Shown piece by piece: positions 52,207 through 61,543 of a stretch of DNA of 64,000 nt (position 1 is the stretch's first letter; the number at the start of each line of letters is the position of its first letter). Below the pieces are notes generated by a model, which did no database searches, was not told where the DNA came from, and saw only the letters and a list, made by a program, of their open reading frames with translations. Source of the DNA: Nocardiopsis ansamitocini (GTDB taxonomy: Bacteria > Actinomycetota > Actinomycetes > Streptosporangiales > Streptosporangiaceae); assembly GCF_030268225.1 (NCBI RefSeq), contig NZ_BSQG01000002.1:62001-126000 (forward strand), read 5' to 3'. A program made the translations under genes and the position numbers.

Positions 52207-53382
52207 TCATCCCGTCGTGTTCGAAGCGACCCTCATCGCAGGCGATACATAGCCGGTGCCGATACGAACACCGTCGAGCCACTCGGTCAGTCGCGTCGCC
52301 TCGTTCGCGAGAGCCCGCTGCGTCGAGGCCGGAACGGATTCGAGTAGGTGGACCCGGACGACTCCGGCGTCGTCCTGGACCCATGACCCGATCGCGCGAC
52401 CGTTGGCCCATGCCGTTGTCCCGGCGTTGCCACGGCCCTCGAAGAGCTGTTCACGGTGCGGGCCGAGGTAGAAGTCCCGGCCGCGCCAGCCCATGACGGT
52501 CGGATCGAGGACCGGGAGCAGCGCGACCCACTCGCCCGGGTCGGCCACCGCGGCGACATCGTCGGGCAGGAGCCACCCGGTGGTGCCGTCATCGAGGGAG
52601 ACGGTGACGGCTTCCAGTTCGGCCAGGGCTCTGCGCACGATCGTTTTGGTGGCACCCAGCCACCAGACGAGGTCGTCCTCGGTTCCGGGGCCGAAGCTGT
52701 AGAGCCAGCGTCGGACGAGTTCCCGATAGCCCTCGCCGGCGCTCCACGGTGGGGGAACGTCATCGAGCCAGTGTCGGGTCAGGGTCCATCGCGGTTGCGA
52801 GGTCGTGAAGCGGCCGGTGTTGACACCGCGCACGATATCCGCGGTGGCACCCAGGTGGGTGAGCACTCGCGGTGCCGACCACACCTCGCCCGCTGTTCCT
52901 TCGACCTTCACATCGATCCTCGGCACGGCCCGGCGTGCATCGATGGCCGCCAGGCCCTGCGGAGCGTCGGCGAGCAGGGCGAGGACTTCTTCCCTTGCCT
53001 GGTCGAGCCAGCCGTCGCCGTCGTCGGTAAGACCTGCCTTGACCACATCCTTCGCCATGCGGGCGCGTTCCGTGCCGGCGACACGCGCAGAAGCACTCGG
53101 CCACACGGCCGGCAGCAGCTCGTGGGGGAACACGAAGAGGGTGCGCCGCATCGCCAGCTGTTTCACCAGCCGGCGATCCTCGTAGAGCGCTCGGTCGACG
53201 TCCGAGACGGTCAGCGAGGCGACGCGCGCCCAGCATGACAGGTAGACCGTGGCCGGCTCGGTCGCATGCAGTGCGGTCATCGCCCGGGTTGCCGCCGTGG
53301 GGGAGGCAACCCGAAAATCCGGTGCCAGAGCGTGCCGAACGGCCAATCGAGCGCGGCGTTCGGCGTCGGTCACATGGCGCAT
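52207..53382 (-). CDS. AlkZ-like winged-helix DNA-binding/DNA glycosylase family protein
   Basis: The 391-residue protein fits the HTH_42/YcaQ-AlkZ family, some of which remove alkylated bases or unhook crosslinks. The start ALHATEPATVYLSCWARV, then RLVKQLAMRRTLFVFPHELL and the C-terminal LFEGRGNAGTTAWANGRAIG match the family plan. The catalytic QxQ motif of AlkZ proteins is not evident, so it may belong to the non-AlkZ branch. ATG at 53382 has no good ribosome site. It is transcribed alone. Confidence 0.75.
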   Translation of the reverse strand: MRHVTDAERRARLAVRHALAPDFRVASPTAATRAMTALHATEPATVYLSCWARVASLTVSDVDRALYEDRRLVKQLAMRRTLFVFPHELLPAVWPSASARVAGTERARMAKDVVKAGLTDDGDGWLDQAREEVLALLADAPQGLAAIDARRAVPRIDVKVEGTAGEVWSAPRVLTHLGATADIVRGVNTGRFTTSQPRWTLTRHWLDDVPPPWSAGEGYRELVRRWLYSFGPGTEDDLVWWLGATKTIVRRALAELEAVTVSLDDGTTGWLLPDDVAAVADPGEWVALLPVLDPTVMGWRGRDFYLGPHREQLFEGRGNAGTTAWANGRAIGSWVQDDAGVVRVHLLESVPASTQRALANEATRLTEWLDGVRIGTGYVSPAMRVASNTTG

Positions 53383-53402
53383 CGGCTTATGGTGCCACAC
53401 CA

Positions 53403-53543
53403 CGCACGGTTATCGACACGCTCTCCCAGGTCGTCCCGTCGATCGTCGCCTACCGCGCACCGGTCCAGCGCAAGCCGTTCGACCGGGACTTCCTCGTGTC
53501 GATGATCGACGGTGTCGTGGTGCCGGCGATCCGCAACGCACGG
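53403..53543 (+). pseudogene. possible C-terminal fragment of a TetR-type regulator
   Basis: TLSQVVPSIVAYRAPVQRKP then FDRDFLVSMIDGVVVPAI resembles the last helices of a TetR dimerisation domain. It starts right at the AlkZ-like gene's start and has no HTH. The assignment is tentative. Confidence 0.35.
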
Positions 53544-53680
53544 GCCGGCCCCACGTGCCCAGGACCCAGCGGATGCGGGCCCGGGCTGAATGTCAGATCG
53601 TGCGCCTACCCTTCTGCGAATCCGGGCTTCGGCTGCCCCACAGCCGGCCCCGCCCCGGACCCCTCACCGGTTGGAGCCCA

Positions 53681-55801
53681 ATGGAAGAGAACACGTCTGC
53701 CCTCGTCTTCCTCACCGAACAGCAGCGAGACGGAGCAGGGGAGTGGACACCGGGCCACCGGCTGAGAGTCAGGTTCGAGCCAGGCGAAGCCGTCCCGCTG
53801 GTCCAGCTCGGCTGGCGGGACCTCGCCGGCGCCGAGTCCATGATCGGGTTCGATCCCGACATGACCACCTTCACCGGTATGCGGATCGCCTCGGACGGCA
53901 CGTCCTGTGCATGGCGGGGCCGGTTGGCGGGGCGGCTCCCCGACCTCCCCGGTCACCGGTTCCGGGCAGAGGGCGGGAAAGGGGGGCGGGACCTCCGACT
54001 GCTCATCGAGGACGGCGGTGCACCGGCTGTGCGGGTCAATTGGGCGGACGGGGAGGGCAGCGGCGGCTCGATCGTCCTTCGCACCGTCGACTTGGACGGG
54101 GTCGGGAACGCGGACGAGATCACCGACAAGGTGAGCGGGGTACGGGCGGGCAACGAGTACGCGGCGGCTGGCGAGATCGCCGCCAACCTGCTCGACGACG
54201 CCTCCACCAAATGGCTGTCCCGGCGCGACTCCGACTGGCTGGAGTTCACCATGGTCGAACCCGTCCACATCCGGCGATACGCCCTGGTCTCCGCCAACGA
54301 CTTCTCCGACCGCGACCCCCGCGACTGGGTGCTCAAGGGGTCGGCGGACGGTCGGACCTGGGTCACGCTCGACACCTGTTCCGCCGAGTTCTTCCCCGGA
54401 CGGCACCTCTCCCGTGACTTCCACATCACCGGTCCTGCCGCGGACACGCCCTACACGTACCTGAGGCTGGAGTTCACCCGCAACTGCGGTGCCTCCGAGA
54501 CCCAGCTCAGCCGAGTGCGGTTCTTCTCCGCAGGTCACACCTACGAGGCGTTCGCCGGACACCGCTACGCGGCGGGGGAGTCCCCGACGCCGTACGCAGG
54601 AGTCGCGGGAGACCCGGTGACCGGCCCGCCCGCCACCGTCGAACGCTGGCGGGCCTACCTGGCCGAGTACAGCGCCGACATGCTGCGTGCCCTGGACGAG
54701 GGACAGCTCTTCGGCACCACCGACGACCAGCGCCTCGCTTCCTGGCTGGGTTATGACGGTGCCACGGAGGAGCAGATCACGGACCTGGAGAAGCGACTCG
54801 GGGCCCGGTTGCCGCCCAGCTACCGCTCGTTCCTCGCCACATCCGACGGTTGGGCGACCATGGGGGCGTTCATCTCCAACCTGCGCTCCGCCGCCACTGT
54901 CGGTTGGCTGGGCGACCTCCAGGACGAGCACGTGCTCGACGAGAAATACCTGGAACACGAGGAGCCGGCCGGGCCGGTACTGCTGGTCTCGGGTGAGGGC
55001 GACGCCCAGTACTGGTTGTTGGACGCGGGGGACGTCTCCCCCGACGGCGAGTGGGCCGCCTACGTGTGGGCCGCCTGGTACCCGGGGCTGGGGGAGCGGC
55101 ACGTGTCCTTCGCGGACCTCGTGGCCGACGAACGCGCCTCGTTCGAGGAACTGAGCGCAGCAGAGGGGCGCCCGGTGCGTCCGGAGGGCGCCGGGGAGCT
55201 CCTCGCCCGGGGACGCAGGGCCGCACTGCGCGGACGGGTGGGCGACGCCTTGGACGCCTTTCGGCGCGCTGAGGAGAAAGGATCCGGTGCCGCCGCTTAT
55301 CTGAAGGTGGTGCTCTCGGCCTTCCTCGATGTCCGCGGAACCCATCACAAGCTGCGCGGTCTGCTGCACCGTCCCCATGTGGTGGCCGAGGTCGGCGCCG
55401 AGCAGGTCAACGCCGAGACGATTCCGCTCTTCCTGCACAGCGTCGATCCGGGCACGTCCGGCAACGCTGCCAACGCGATCCACGTTCTGGGTGAAGCCCT
55501 GCCCGGTCTCAAGGTGCCGTCGGCCGGCCAGGAGCAGGACACCTGGCTCGCCGACCACCGGTTGCCCGAACCGCCCGCCTTCGAGCGTGCCCTCGACACG
55601 GCACGGGAACTGGCGTCCGCGGGAGCAACCGATGACGCCTGGACCGTCATCCAGGAAGCCCTGGTGGGGTGGTATCCGTTGTCGCCGAACCGGATCGCCC
55701 CGGTGGTGCTGCTCACCGATCCCGCCCTCCGCCAGGTGGTCACTCCCGAACGGGCGCGTGAGGTGGTGTTCACCCCGCGGGGCGGGCGCGTGTCCGGCTG
55801 A
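53681..55801 (+). CDS. discoidin (F5/8C)-SUKH fusion protein
   Basis: The 706-residue protein has no signal peptide. Residues about 110-270 form a coagulation-factor 5/8 type C (discoidin) domain (KWLSRRDSDWLEFTMVEP, DWVLKGSADGRTWVTLDT, YTYLRLEFTRN). Residues about 350-490 form a SMI1/KNR4 (SUKH) domain: ATEEQITDLEKRLGARLPPS, YRSFLATSDGWATMG and QYWLLDAGDVSPDGEWAAYV. An Arg/Ala-rich helical tail of about 200 residues follows. SUKH domains are common immunity proteins, and discoidin domains bind carbohydrates. ATG at 53681 has GGAG 6 bases upstream. No toxin gene is adjacent. Confidence 0.8.
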   Translation: MEENTSALVFLTEQQRDGAGEWTPGHRLRVRFEPGEAVPLVQLGWRDLAGAESMIGFDPDMTTFTGMRIASDGTSCAWRGRLAGRLPDLPGHRFRAEGGKGGRDLRLLIEDGGAPAVRVNWADGEGSGGSIVLRTVDLDGVGNADEITDKVSGVRAGNEYAAAGEIAANLLDDASTKWLSRRDSDWLEFTMVEPVHIRRYALVSANDFSDRDPRDWVLKGSADGRTWVTLDTCSAEFFPGRHLSRDFHITGPAADTPYTYLRLEFTRNCGASETQLSRVRFFSAGHTYEAFAGHRYAAGESPTPYAGVAGDPVTGPPATVERWRAYLAEYSADMLRALDEGQLFGTTDDQRLASWLGYDGATEEQITDLEKRLGARLPPSYRSFLATSDGWATMGAFISNLRSAATVGWLGDLQDEHVLDEKYLEHEEPAGPVLLVSGEGDAQYWLLDAGDVSPDGEWAAYVWAAWYPGLGERHVSFADLVADERASFEELSAAEGRPVRPEGAGELLARGRRAALRGRVGDALDAFRRAEEKGSGAAAYLKVVLSAFLDVRGTHHKLRGLLHRPHVVAEVGAEQVNAETIPLFLHSVDPGTSGNAANAIHVLGEALPGLKVPSAGQEQDTWLADHRLPEPPAFERALDTARELASAGATDDAWTVIQEALVGWYPLSPNRIAPVVLLTDPALRQVVTPERAREVVFTPRGGRVSG

Positions 55802-56249
55802 AAGCGGGCAGTCCTCGTCGTGGTCCCTCGGTGAACCGGGCGCTGGAGCCGGGAGACAGCAGCAGGAGCACCGGTGCGAAGAACCCCACGGCCCCTCGTC
55901 AGGGCACCATGGCGAGGGGCCGGCCGTTCTGGACCCTCCCGACCGGCTTTTCGCTGTCCGGCCGGTCGCTTCGAAGCGCTGCGGCCGGCCGGGGCGCTGG
56001 GAGTGAAGCGATCGGGAGGATTGCCGTCCTGGGGCCTGGCGGGAATCGTCAAACCGCTTCGGTGCTTTGTCGACAGCGGGCCGGTGGACTCCGTGTCCGA
56101 GCCGGCCAGGAACGGTTGTGTCGAGGTGTTCGCCGTGGCCGGGCTCGTGGGACATGCCGGCATCGACGCCATCTGCCGCTACGCCCTGTCGGCCGACGCA
56201 GGCGGAGCCATCACGGTAGGGGAAGGCGTCGTCAGTCACTTCCAACCTA
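55802..56249. other. gap of about 450 bases without a gene
   Basis: No coding region is supported. GC content falls sharply in the last 60 bases before the DUF2975 gene, where the promoter lies. Confidence 0.4.
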
Positions 56250-56284
56250 TTGATTTTCGATAGATATCTGTTGATAATCGATAT
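56250..56284 (+). promoter_or_regulatory. promoter of a leaderless transcript with CGATA repeats
   Basis: TTGATT (56250-56255), a 17-base spacer and GATAAT (56273-56278) end 6 bases before the ATG, so the mRNA should begin at the start codon. CGATA occurs three times across this region and the first codons, a likely regulator site. Confidence 0.7.
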
Positions 56285-56779
56285 ATGGATCGATACTTCG
56301 TCTTCGCCCTCCGCGCTGCCATCGCCCTGGCGATTCTGATCGGCTTCTTCGGCCAGCTCGTGGTCATCCCCGGAACGGCAGCCGGCGAGGTCGACCGGTT
56401 CCCGCCGTACGCGCCGTTCGCCGTGCCGTACATGACGGTGGCGATCATCGGGGTCGCCTGCATCCAGCTCGCCCTCCTCGCGGTGTGGATACTGCTGGAC
56501 ATGCTCCGACGCGATGCGCTCTTCACCTCGCAGGCATTCCGTTGGGTGGACGTCATCATCGGGTCCACGGTCGTGGCGACCCTGCTCGCGGTCGGCGTGA
56601 CGGTGCACCTCCTCGTGTTCGGGGTCCCGATGCCCGACGCCATGGAGGCGATCAGCGCCTTGGGAGTCGCGGTCGTGGCAGCCGGTGTGGGCGCCTCGTT
56701 CGCGATGCTGCTCGTCCTCATGCGCGGGCTCCTGCGCAAAGCGACGGACCTGCAGACCGAGATCGCAGAGGTGGTCTGA
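56285..56779 (+). CDS. DUF2975 membrane protein
   Basis: The 164-residue protein has four transmembrane helices (start MDRYFVFALRAAIALAIL). The loop DMLRRDALFTSQAFRWVDVI is the family's conserved motif between helices 2 and 3. It is paired with a small HTH gene whose ATG overlaps its stop (TGATG), as in many Firmicutes and actinobacteria. No Shine-Dalgarno site precedes the ATG, in line with leaderless translation. The function of the family is unknown. Confidence 0.86.
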   Translation: MDRYFVFALRAAIALAILIGFFGQLVVIPGTAAGEVDRFPPYAPFAVPYMTVAIIGVACIQLALLAVWILLDMLRRDALFTSQAFRWVDVIIGSTVVATLLAVGVTVHLLVFGVPMPDAMEAISALGVAVVAAGVGASFAMLLVLMRGLLRKATDLQTEIAEVV

Positions 56780-57009
56780 TGGCGATCATCGTCGACCTCG
56801 ACCTTCAGCTTGCCCGGCGCAACATGTCGGTGGGAGAGTTCGCCGAGTCCGTCGGGATCACCCCCGCGAACATCGCCGTGTTGAAGAACGGCCGTGCCAA
56901 GGCGGTGCGGTTCACCACCCTCGACGCGATCTGTCGCACGTTGGACTGCCAGCCGGGTGATGTGCTGCGTTGGGTGCCCGACGACGATCAGGACACCGAC
57001 TCGATGTGA
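56779..57009 (+). CDS. small Cro/C1-type HTH regulator (YozG-like)
   Basis: The 76-residue protein is little more than one helix-turn-helix: IVDLDLQLARRNMSVGEFAE, SVGITPANIAVLKNGRAKAV and LDAICRTLDCQPGDVLRWVP. It overlaps the DUF2975 gene and is translated with it. Such pairs are thought to be autoregulatory; the CGATA repeats upstream are candidate sites. Confidence 0.88.
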   Translation: MAIIVDLDLQLARRNMSVGEFAESVGITPANIAVLKNGRAKAVRFTTLDAICRTLDCQPGDVLRWVPDDDQDTDSM

Positions 57010-57622
57010 GCAACCTGGCCGGGCACCCATCCTGCTCCGAGGGCGAACCCGAGGAGCCGGCGCGCTCGACGCGCGCCCTGGCCGAGCCGTGGAGGAAGTG
57101 TCTCGCCTGCGGGGACGGGGTGTCGACACCGGGCGGACACCATTGTCGTCACCACTGCCTCCAGCGCCACCACCAGGAAGAACGGGAGAGTCGGGTGAAG
57201 GCCGTGGCCGCCCGAAGCGATGAACGGCCGCGTGGTGGGGCCGGGCCCGATGCGGTCCGCCGCGTCGTTGCCCTCGCTACTCATCGTCTCCCTCTTCGGC
57301 GGTGCCACGGTCGTATCGGGACGGCGGTACCCGTCGTCGGAACTGCCGGACGGCGGGCGCAGCCGTCCCGATGCTGATATCTGTGGACGGCCGGTGGGCC
57401 ATCCACAGCCTGTGGAGGGCGTCGTCGATGGGCGGGCGGCCGGGAACGGCGGCGGCCGCTTTCGACGACCACATCGCCTACCCGGACCAGACCCGGATGC
57501 GGGCGCCGACGGACCGGCAGGTGCCGGACGTATCCCTCCGGGACCTTGCCAGTAACCACAAGCGTTGTTGACACTCCCGTCGGCAGTGACCCAGGTTCTC
57601 TTGCGGTCGGTACTACGTGCAA
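57010..57622. other. decayed gap of about 610 bases
   Basis: No gene is supported. TCCACAGCCTGTGGA at 57402-57416 repeats the 15-base core of the DnaA-box palindrome at 50098-50112, and TGTGGA also occurs at 57382. Confidence 0.4.
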
Positions 57623-57870
57623 TCACCGATCGCCGTGCAGGTATCGAGTGATCATGGCGACCAGCTCCTTCTCCACCCTCTCAACCTGGACGGGGTGGGG
57701 GGTTGCCATGAGCTTGTGGGTGTTCAACTCGACCGTTCCCACAACGAGTTCCGCGGCCACGTCGAGGTCCTGCACTCGGACGTCTGGATGGCGGACGAGC
57801 ACGTCGCGCACCTGACTCACCCGTTCCGCGCCGTGCTGGTCGATCGCTTCGATCAGTTGCAGCGCAGCCA
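57623..57870 (-). pseudogene. C-terminal fragment of a TetR-type regulator
   Basis: LIEAIDQHGAERVSQVRDVL then VRHPDVRVQDLDVAAELVVG and LVAMITRYLHGD are the ligand-domain end of a TetR protein. No helix-turn-helix is found upstream, where the sequence changes abruptly (57870-58190). A truncated remnant is the best reading. Confidence 0.62.
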
Positions 57871-58208
57871 TACGCCCCGACCCGCGCACATCGGCCCGAT
57901 CCTGGGGACGCCCGCCTCCACAGTGCACCGCCTTGCGACCCGCCACAGTCTGAACCGGCTGCGCTGGACGGAATCGGCCCCACCGGCCAGGCTGTCCGCC
58001 GCTGCGAACACCCCCGTCCCGGCGCGCCGACCCATGTCGGCATCAAGAAGCTCGGCAATATCGCCGGCGGTGGTGGCCATCGGGCCACGTTCCGCCAGAG
58101 GGCACGGGCCGACTGGTCTGAGGGCTCGGCTTTTACCAGCAGGGCGAAAAATTTTCAATGTATGGCGTGTCCGCACGCCGTGGGGCACAATAAAACAGAC
58201 ATTCGATC

Positions 58209-58237
58209 TTGTTGAAAACTAGAGTCCAGATTAAAAT
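58209..58237 (+). promoter_or_regulatory. promoter of the AraC-type gene
   Basis: TTGTTG (58209-58214), a 17-base spacer and TAAAAT (58232-58237) lie 16 bases before the ATG at 58254. The whole upstream stretch is AT-rich for this genome. Confidence 0.5.
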
Positions 58238-58253
58238 TCGGGTAGAAACGAAT

Positions 58254-59210
58254 ATGATAGAGACTGTATTCAGCACTCATGATCTCCCGAAAGAAGACCG
58301 GTTCGAGTACTGGCAGTACTGTGTGGCCAGTACGCATGCCCCGCTCACTCTCAGCAGCGAGCACCGTCGAGACTTCCAGGCCTACCAGCGCACCCTCGAA
58401 ATCAATGGGATTCGCGCGTGGCCCAGTGTGTTCCAGCCGGTGACGTTCAAGAGAAGTCAGCGGTTGGTCAGGCAGTCGGATCCCGAGTGCTACCACCTCA
58501 GCTTTGTTTTCCTTGGGAGCCTGGAGGGTGTTTCCGGCAATAAGAAAGTCGATGTCGGGGTTGGTGAGATCAATATTTTGGACACCTCTACCCCATTCGA
58601 GGTCGGTGCGGCCCGGGAGTGTCCTGAGCAAAGGGGAATCGGTTTGGAGATCCCTAAGAGCAGTTTGTCGATCCCGGCCAAGTACACCGATGTCCTGGTG
58701 GGAGAAAAGCTCTCGGCAAATGTGGGATACGGGGCCCTGGTCAAACAATTTTTAAGAACCCTTGTCTCTGATTCGGCTGATTTCTCCCGAAGTGACGGCG
58801 ATCACCTTTCCGTCGTCATGTGCGACCTCGTCTCCGGCCTGTTCGCCAAATCGGTGGAAGTGGAAGGCCGGCTGCCGGTCGAGACGCGGAAGAGGACGCT
58901 GCTGCTGGAGATCAAGCGGTTCATCGGTTTCAGGATCTGCGACCCCGGTCTGACCTTGCAGGAGGTGGCCGACGCGCACCATATATCGGTGAGCTACCTT
59001 CATCGGATTTTCGGCGCCGAAGAAATGACGGTGAGCTCGTGGATATTGAGAAAAAGACTTGAAAATGCGTACGGCGACCTCGTGGACCCCGGGCTTTCCG
59101 CTGTTCCCGTTTTTCAAATTGCCGAAAAATGGGGATTCAAGAGCGCGGCGGTCTTCAGTCGGTCTTTTCGCGACTTCTACGGGGTTTCCCCAAAGGAAGT
59201 CCGGTCCTGA
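58254..59210 (+). CDS. AraC family transcriptional regulator
   Basis: The 318-residue protein has an AraC_binding_2 N-terminal domain (FSTHDLPKEDRFEYWQYCVA, start ETVF) and a C-terminal double HTH from about residue 215. HHISVSYLHRIFGAEEMTVS and EKWGFKSAAVFSRSFRDFYG are the two recognition units. Codon use is clearly lower in GC than neighbours, with many A/T-ending codons, which points to recent transfer. ATG at 58254 follows a weak GGTAGA. Adjacent genes on both sides are remnants, so its target is unclear. Confidence 0.88.
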   Translation: MIETVFSTHDLPKEDRFEYWQYCVASTHAPLTLSSEHRRDFQAYQRTLEINGIRAWPSVFQPVTFKRSQRLVRQSDPECYHLSFVFLGSLEGVSGNKKVDVGVGEINILDTSTPFEVGAARECPEQRGIGLEIPKSSLSIPAKYTDVLVGEKLSANVGYGALVKQFLRTLVSDSADFSRSDGDHLSVVMCDLVSGLFAKSVEVEGRLPVETRKRTLLLEIKRFIGFRICDPGLTLQEVADAHHISVSYLHRIFGAEEMTVSSWILRKRLENAYGDLVDPGLSAVPVFQIAEKWGFKSAAVFSRSFRDFYGVSPKEVRS

Positions 59211-59742
59211 AGGCCGGAGTCATTGACCGTGGATTTTCGTCGGCCCGCCGTGCTGGTGGGGCCGGCATCGCCACCAGCCGCGGCCCCCTCCCCGGCGGCC
59301 CCAGGGGAGTAGCACCATGTGCCGGATCGCTTCGGAAGGGGCGACCAGAAAGCCCCCACGGGCGGGAGACACCGAACCGGTAGTCGAGCCCGAGCGGCTG
59401 GAGAACGAGGCGGCCGACCTCGGCCATGCTCTGGAAGCGACGGCAAGAGCTTCTGCGCCCCTGCGGGTCGGACCCCTGACGAGGACCGCTGCCACTGCTC
59501 TGTGTCGACCATGTGCCGTGTCCCGGGAAGGAACGCCCATGGGACGCAGCACGGAGTCACCCTTTCCCGGGGGAGCCCCCGCGCGTGCGGGCGCGCGTCG
59601 ACCCCGCCCGCTTGTCCATGGCACGACTTCCCCTTCCCCGTCACCGACGCACGAGCACGGTGCTCCGATGCCGGGCAGAGAAACTTTGCCTCCCCGCCTA
59701 ACACCCGCCTTCCCCAACGACATAGGGAGGTGAGGGATCACC
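59211..59742. other. gap of about 530 bases without a supported gene
   Basis: Both strands show protein-like but unrecognised frames, for example minus-strand EALAVASRAWPRSAASFSSR. It is probably decayed DNA. Confidence 0.35.
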
Positions 59743-60264
59743 GTGATCGGCACGGCCGCACCGCGCCACCACGAGGCCGTGCGCGCGCTCGGCGCCACCC
59801 CCGTGGACTACCGCGAGGCGGGCATGTACGAGAAGATCCCGGCCCTCGCGCCGGACGGGGTGGACGCGGTGTTCGACCACGTCGGAGGTACGGTCCTGGT
59901 GCATTCCCGGCGTCTGCTGCGACGCGGCGGCACACTCGTCTCCTACGGCACCGCCTCGACGAAGGGCGTCGAGGGCGGCTCCCGCCTGCCCGTGCTCACG
60001 CTCTTCGGACGGCTCGCCGCGTGGAACGCGCTGCCCAACGGCCGCAGCGCCCACTTCTACAACTTCTGGGCCGGACGCCGCCGCGCCGACGCCTGCCGTG
60101 CCCTGCTGCGCGCGGACCTGACCGAGGTACTGCGGCTCCTTGCAGCGGGAGTCCTGGCGCTGCGGATCGCCGCCCGCATCCCGCTCTCGGATGCCGCGGC
60201 GGCATTGGCGCTGGCCGAGTCCCGCACCGTCGTCGGCAAGGTCGTGATCGTCCCCGACGCGTGA
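59743..60264 (+). pseudogene. truncated zinc-type alcohol dehydrogenase/quinone reductase
   Basis: The 173 residues are the C-terminal half of a medium-chain reductase: APRHHEAVRALGATPVDYRE, GVDAVFDHVGGTVLVHSRRL and SRTVVGKVVIVPDA. The GroES-like N-terminal domain and the first Rossmann strand (usual GGVGT motif) are missing. A GTG with GGGAGGTGAGGG upstream could still give translation, but the product could not bind substrate properly. Confidence 0.8.
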
Positions 60265-60464
60265 GACCCGGATCGGGCTCCCCGCCCGCGTGCGCATCAT
60301 CGCCTGGGCGCGGTATCCGCGCAGCCCTCTCCACCGGACCTGCTCCTCCGGTCACCCCGGCCCGTTCCGGGCCCTGGTACCGGCCGGCATGACGAACCGT
60401 TGACCCGCCGGGGGCGCAAACGTCCGTCCCGGCCGTCTCCACCCCCGATGATCGTGGCCCCGGG

Positions 60465-61532
60465 TCAGACCGCGGCCTCGTCGGCTGCCCCCCGGGCGGT
60501 GCTGCGCGCGGCTTCCCACACGTGGTGCCAACCGGGTGCGAGTTCCGCGGCCCGCTCGATCGCGAGCACGAGGGACGCCTCACGGGCGATCCCCTGACCG
60601 GCGATGTCGAAGGCCGTCCCGTGGTCGACCGACACGCGGACGACCGGCAGGCCGACCGTGATGTTCACGCCGTCGTCGCCGTACACCGCCTTGAACGGTG
60701 CGTGCCCCTGGTCGTGGTAGCAGGCGATCACGAGGTTCCAGCGGCCGCGAACCGCCTGCGGGATGAGGGCGTCGGCGGCGATCGGCCCGTGGGCGTCGAT
60801 CCCCGCCGCGCGGGCGCGCTCCACCGCGGGGGCGAGCACGTCGGCGTCCTCGTTGCCGAAGAGCCGGTTCTCCCCCGCGTGCGGGTTGAGGCCCGCCAAC
60901 CCGATCCGGGCGTCCTCGTCGCCCAGGGCGCGGGAGAAGGCCGAGGCCAGGAGAAGCACCTGGTCCGTACGCTTCGGGGTGATGTCCTCGATGGCCTGGC
61001 GCAGCGACACGTGCGTGGTGAGGTGGAACAGGTAGAGGTCCCCGGCGCCGAGCACGAGCGAGTAGTTGTCGACGCCGAACTCCTGGGCGAGCAGCTCGGT
61101 GTGGCCCGGGTAGGGGTGGCCGCCGAGGTGCATGGCCGCCTTGTTGAGCGGGGGAGTGACGATTCCGTCCACCGCGCCCTTCTTGGCGAGCGCGCAGGCC
61201 TCCACGACGTACCGGTAGGCGCCGTCGCCCGCGGTCGCGGACAGCTCGCCGAGGGGGACCTCGCTGAGGTCCGTGCCGGTCTGGACGATCTCGATCGTCC
61301 CTGGGTCGTTGGCCGCCTCGCGTGGATCGGCGATCACGCGGACCGTGTCGGGATCGAGACCGACGATCTCGACGCCGCGACGCATCGCCGCGGCGTCGCC
61401 GACGACGACGGGGATGCAGCGCCCGCGCAACCCGGGGTGCTCCAACAGGGTGCGCGCGAGGATCTCGGGGCCGATGCCCGCCACGTCACCGAGGGTGACG
61501 GCCAGGCGGGGAAGCTGGGTCGGTGCGGTCAT
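60465..61532 (-). CDS. PdxA-like 4-phosphate dehydrogenase (PdxA2 type)
   Basis: The 355-residue protein is of the PdxA family: VTLGDVAGIGPEILARTLLE, then TPPLNKAAMHLGGHPYPGHT, LNPHAGENRLFGNED and CYHDQGHAPFKAVYGDDGVN with metal histidines. Because it is next to a four-carbon acid sugar kinase and an aldolase, it is probably PdxA2, which oxidises and decarboxylates D-threonate or D-erythronate 4-phosphate to dihydroxyacetone phosphate, and not the pyridoxine enzyme. ATG at 61532 begins MTAPTQLPRLAVTLGD. It is the last gene of the operon. Confidence 0.88.
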   Translation of the reverse strand: MTAPTQLPRLAVTLGDVAGIGPEILARTLLEHPGLRGRCIPVVVGDAAAMRRGVEIVGLDPDTVRVIADPREAANDPGTIEIVQTGTDLSEVPLGELSATAGDGAYRYVVEACALAKKGAVDGIVTPPLNKAAMHLGGHPYPGHTELLAQEFGVDNYSLVLGAGDLYLFHLTTHVSLRQAIEDITPKRTDQVLLLASAFSRALGDEDARIGLAGLNPHAGENRLFGNEDADVLAPAVERARAAGIDAHGPIAADALIPQAVRGRWNLVIACYHDQGHAPFKAVYGDDGVNITVGLPVVRVSVDHGTAFDIAGQGIAREASLVLAIERAAELAPGWHHVWEAARSTARGAADEAAV

Positions 61533-61543
61533 GCGGTTGTCTC

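Noticed and set aside
53606-56608. Minus-strand open frame of 1000 codons opposite the discoidin-SUKH gene
   Set aside because: The plus strand has recognisable domains and a ribosome site; this frame has neither.
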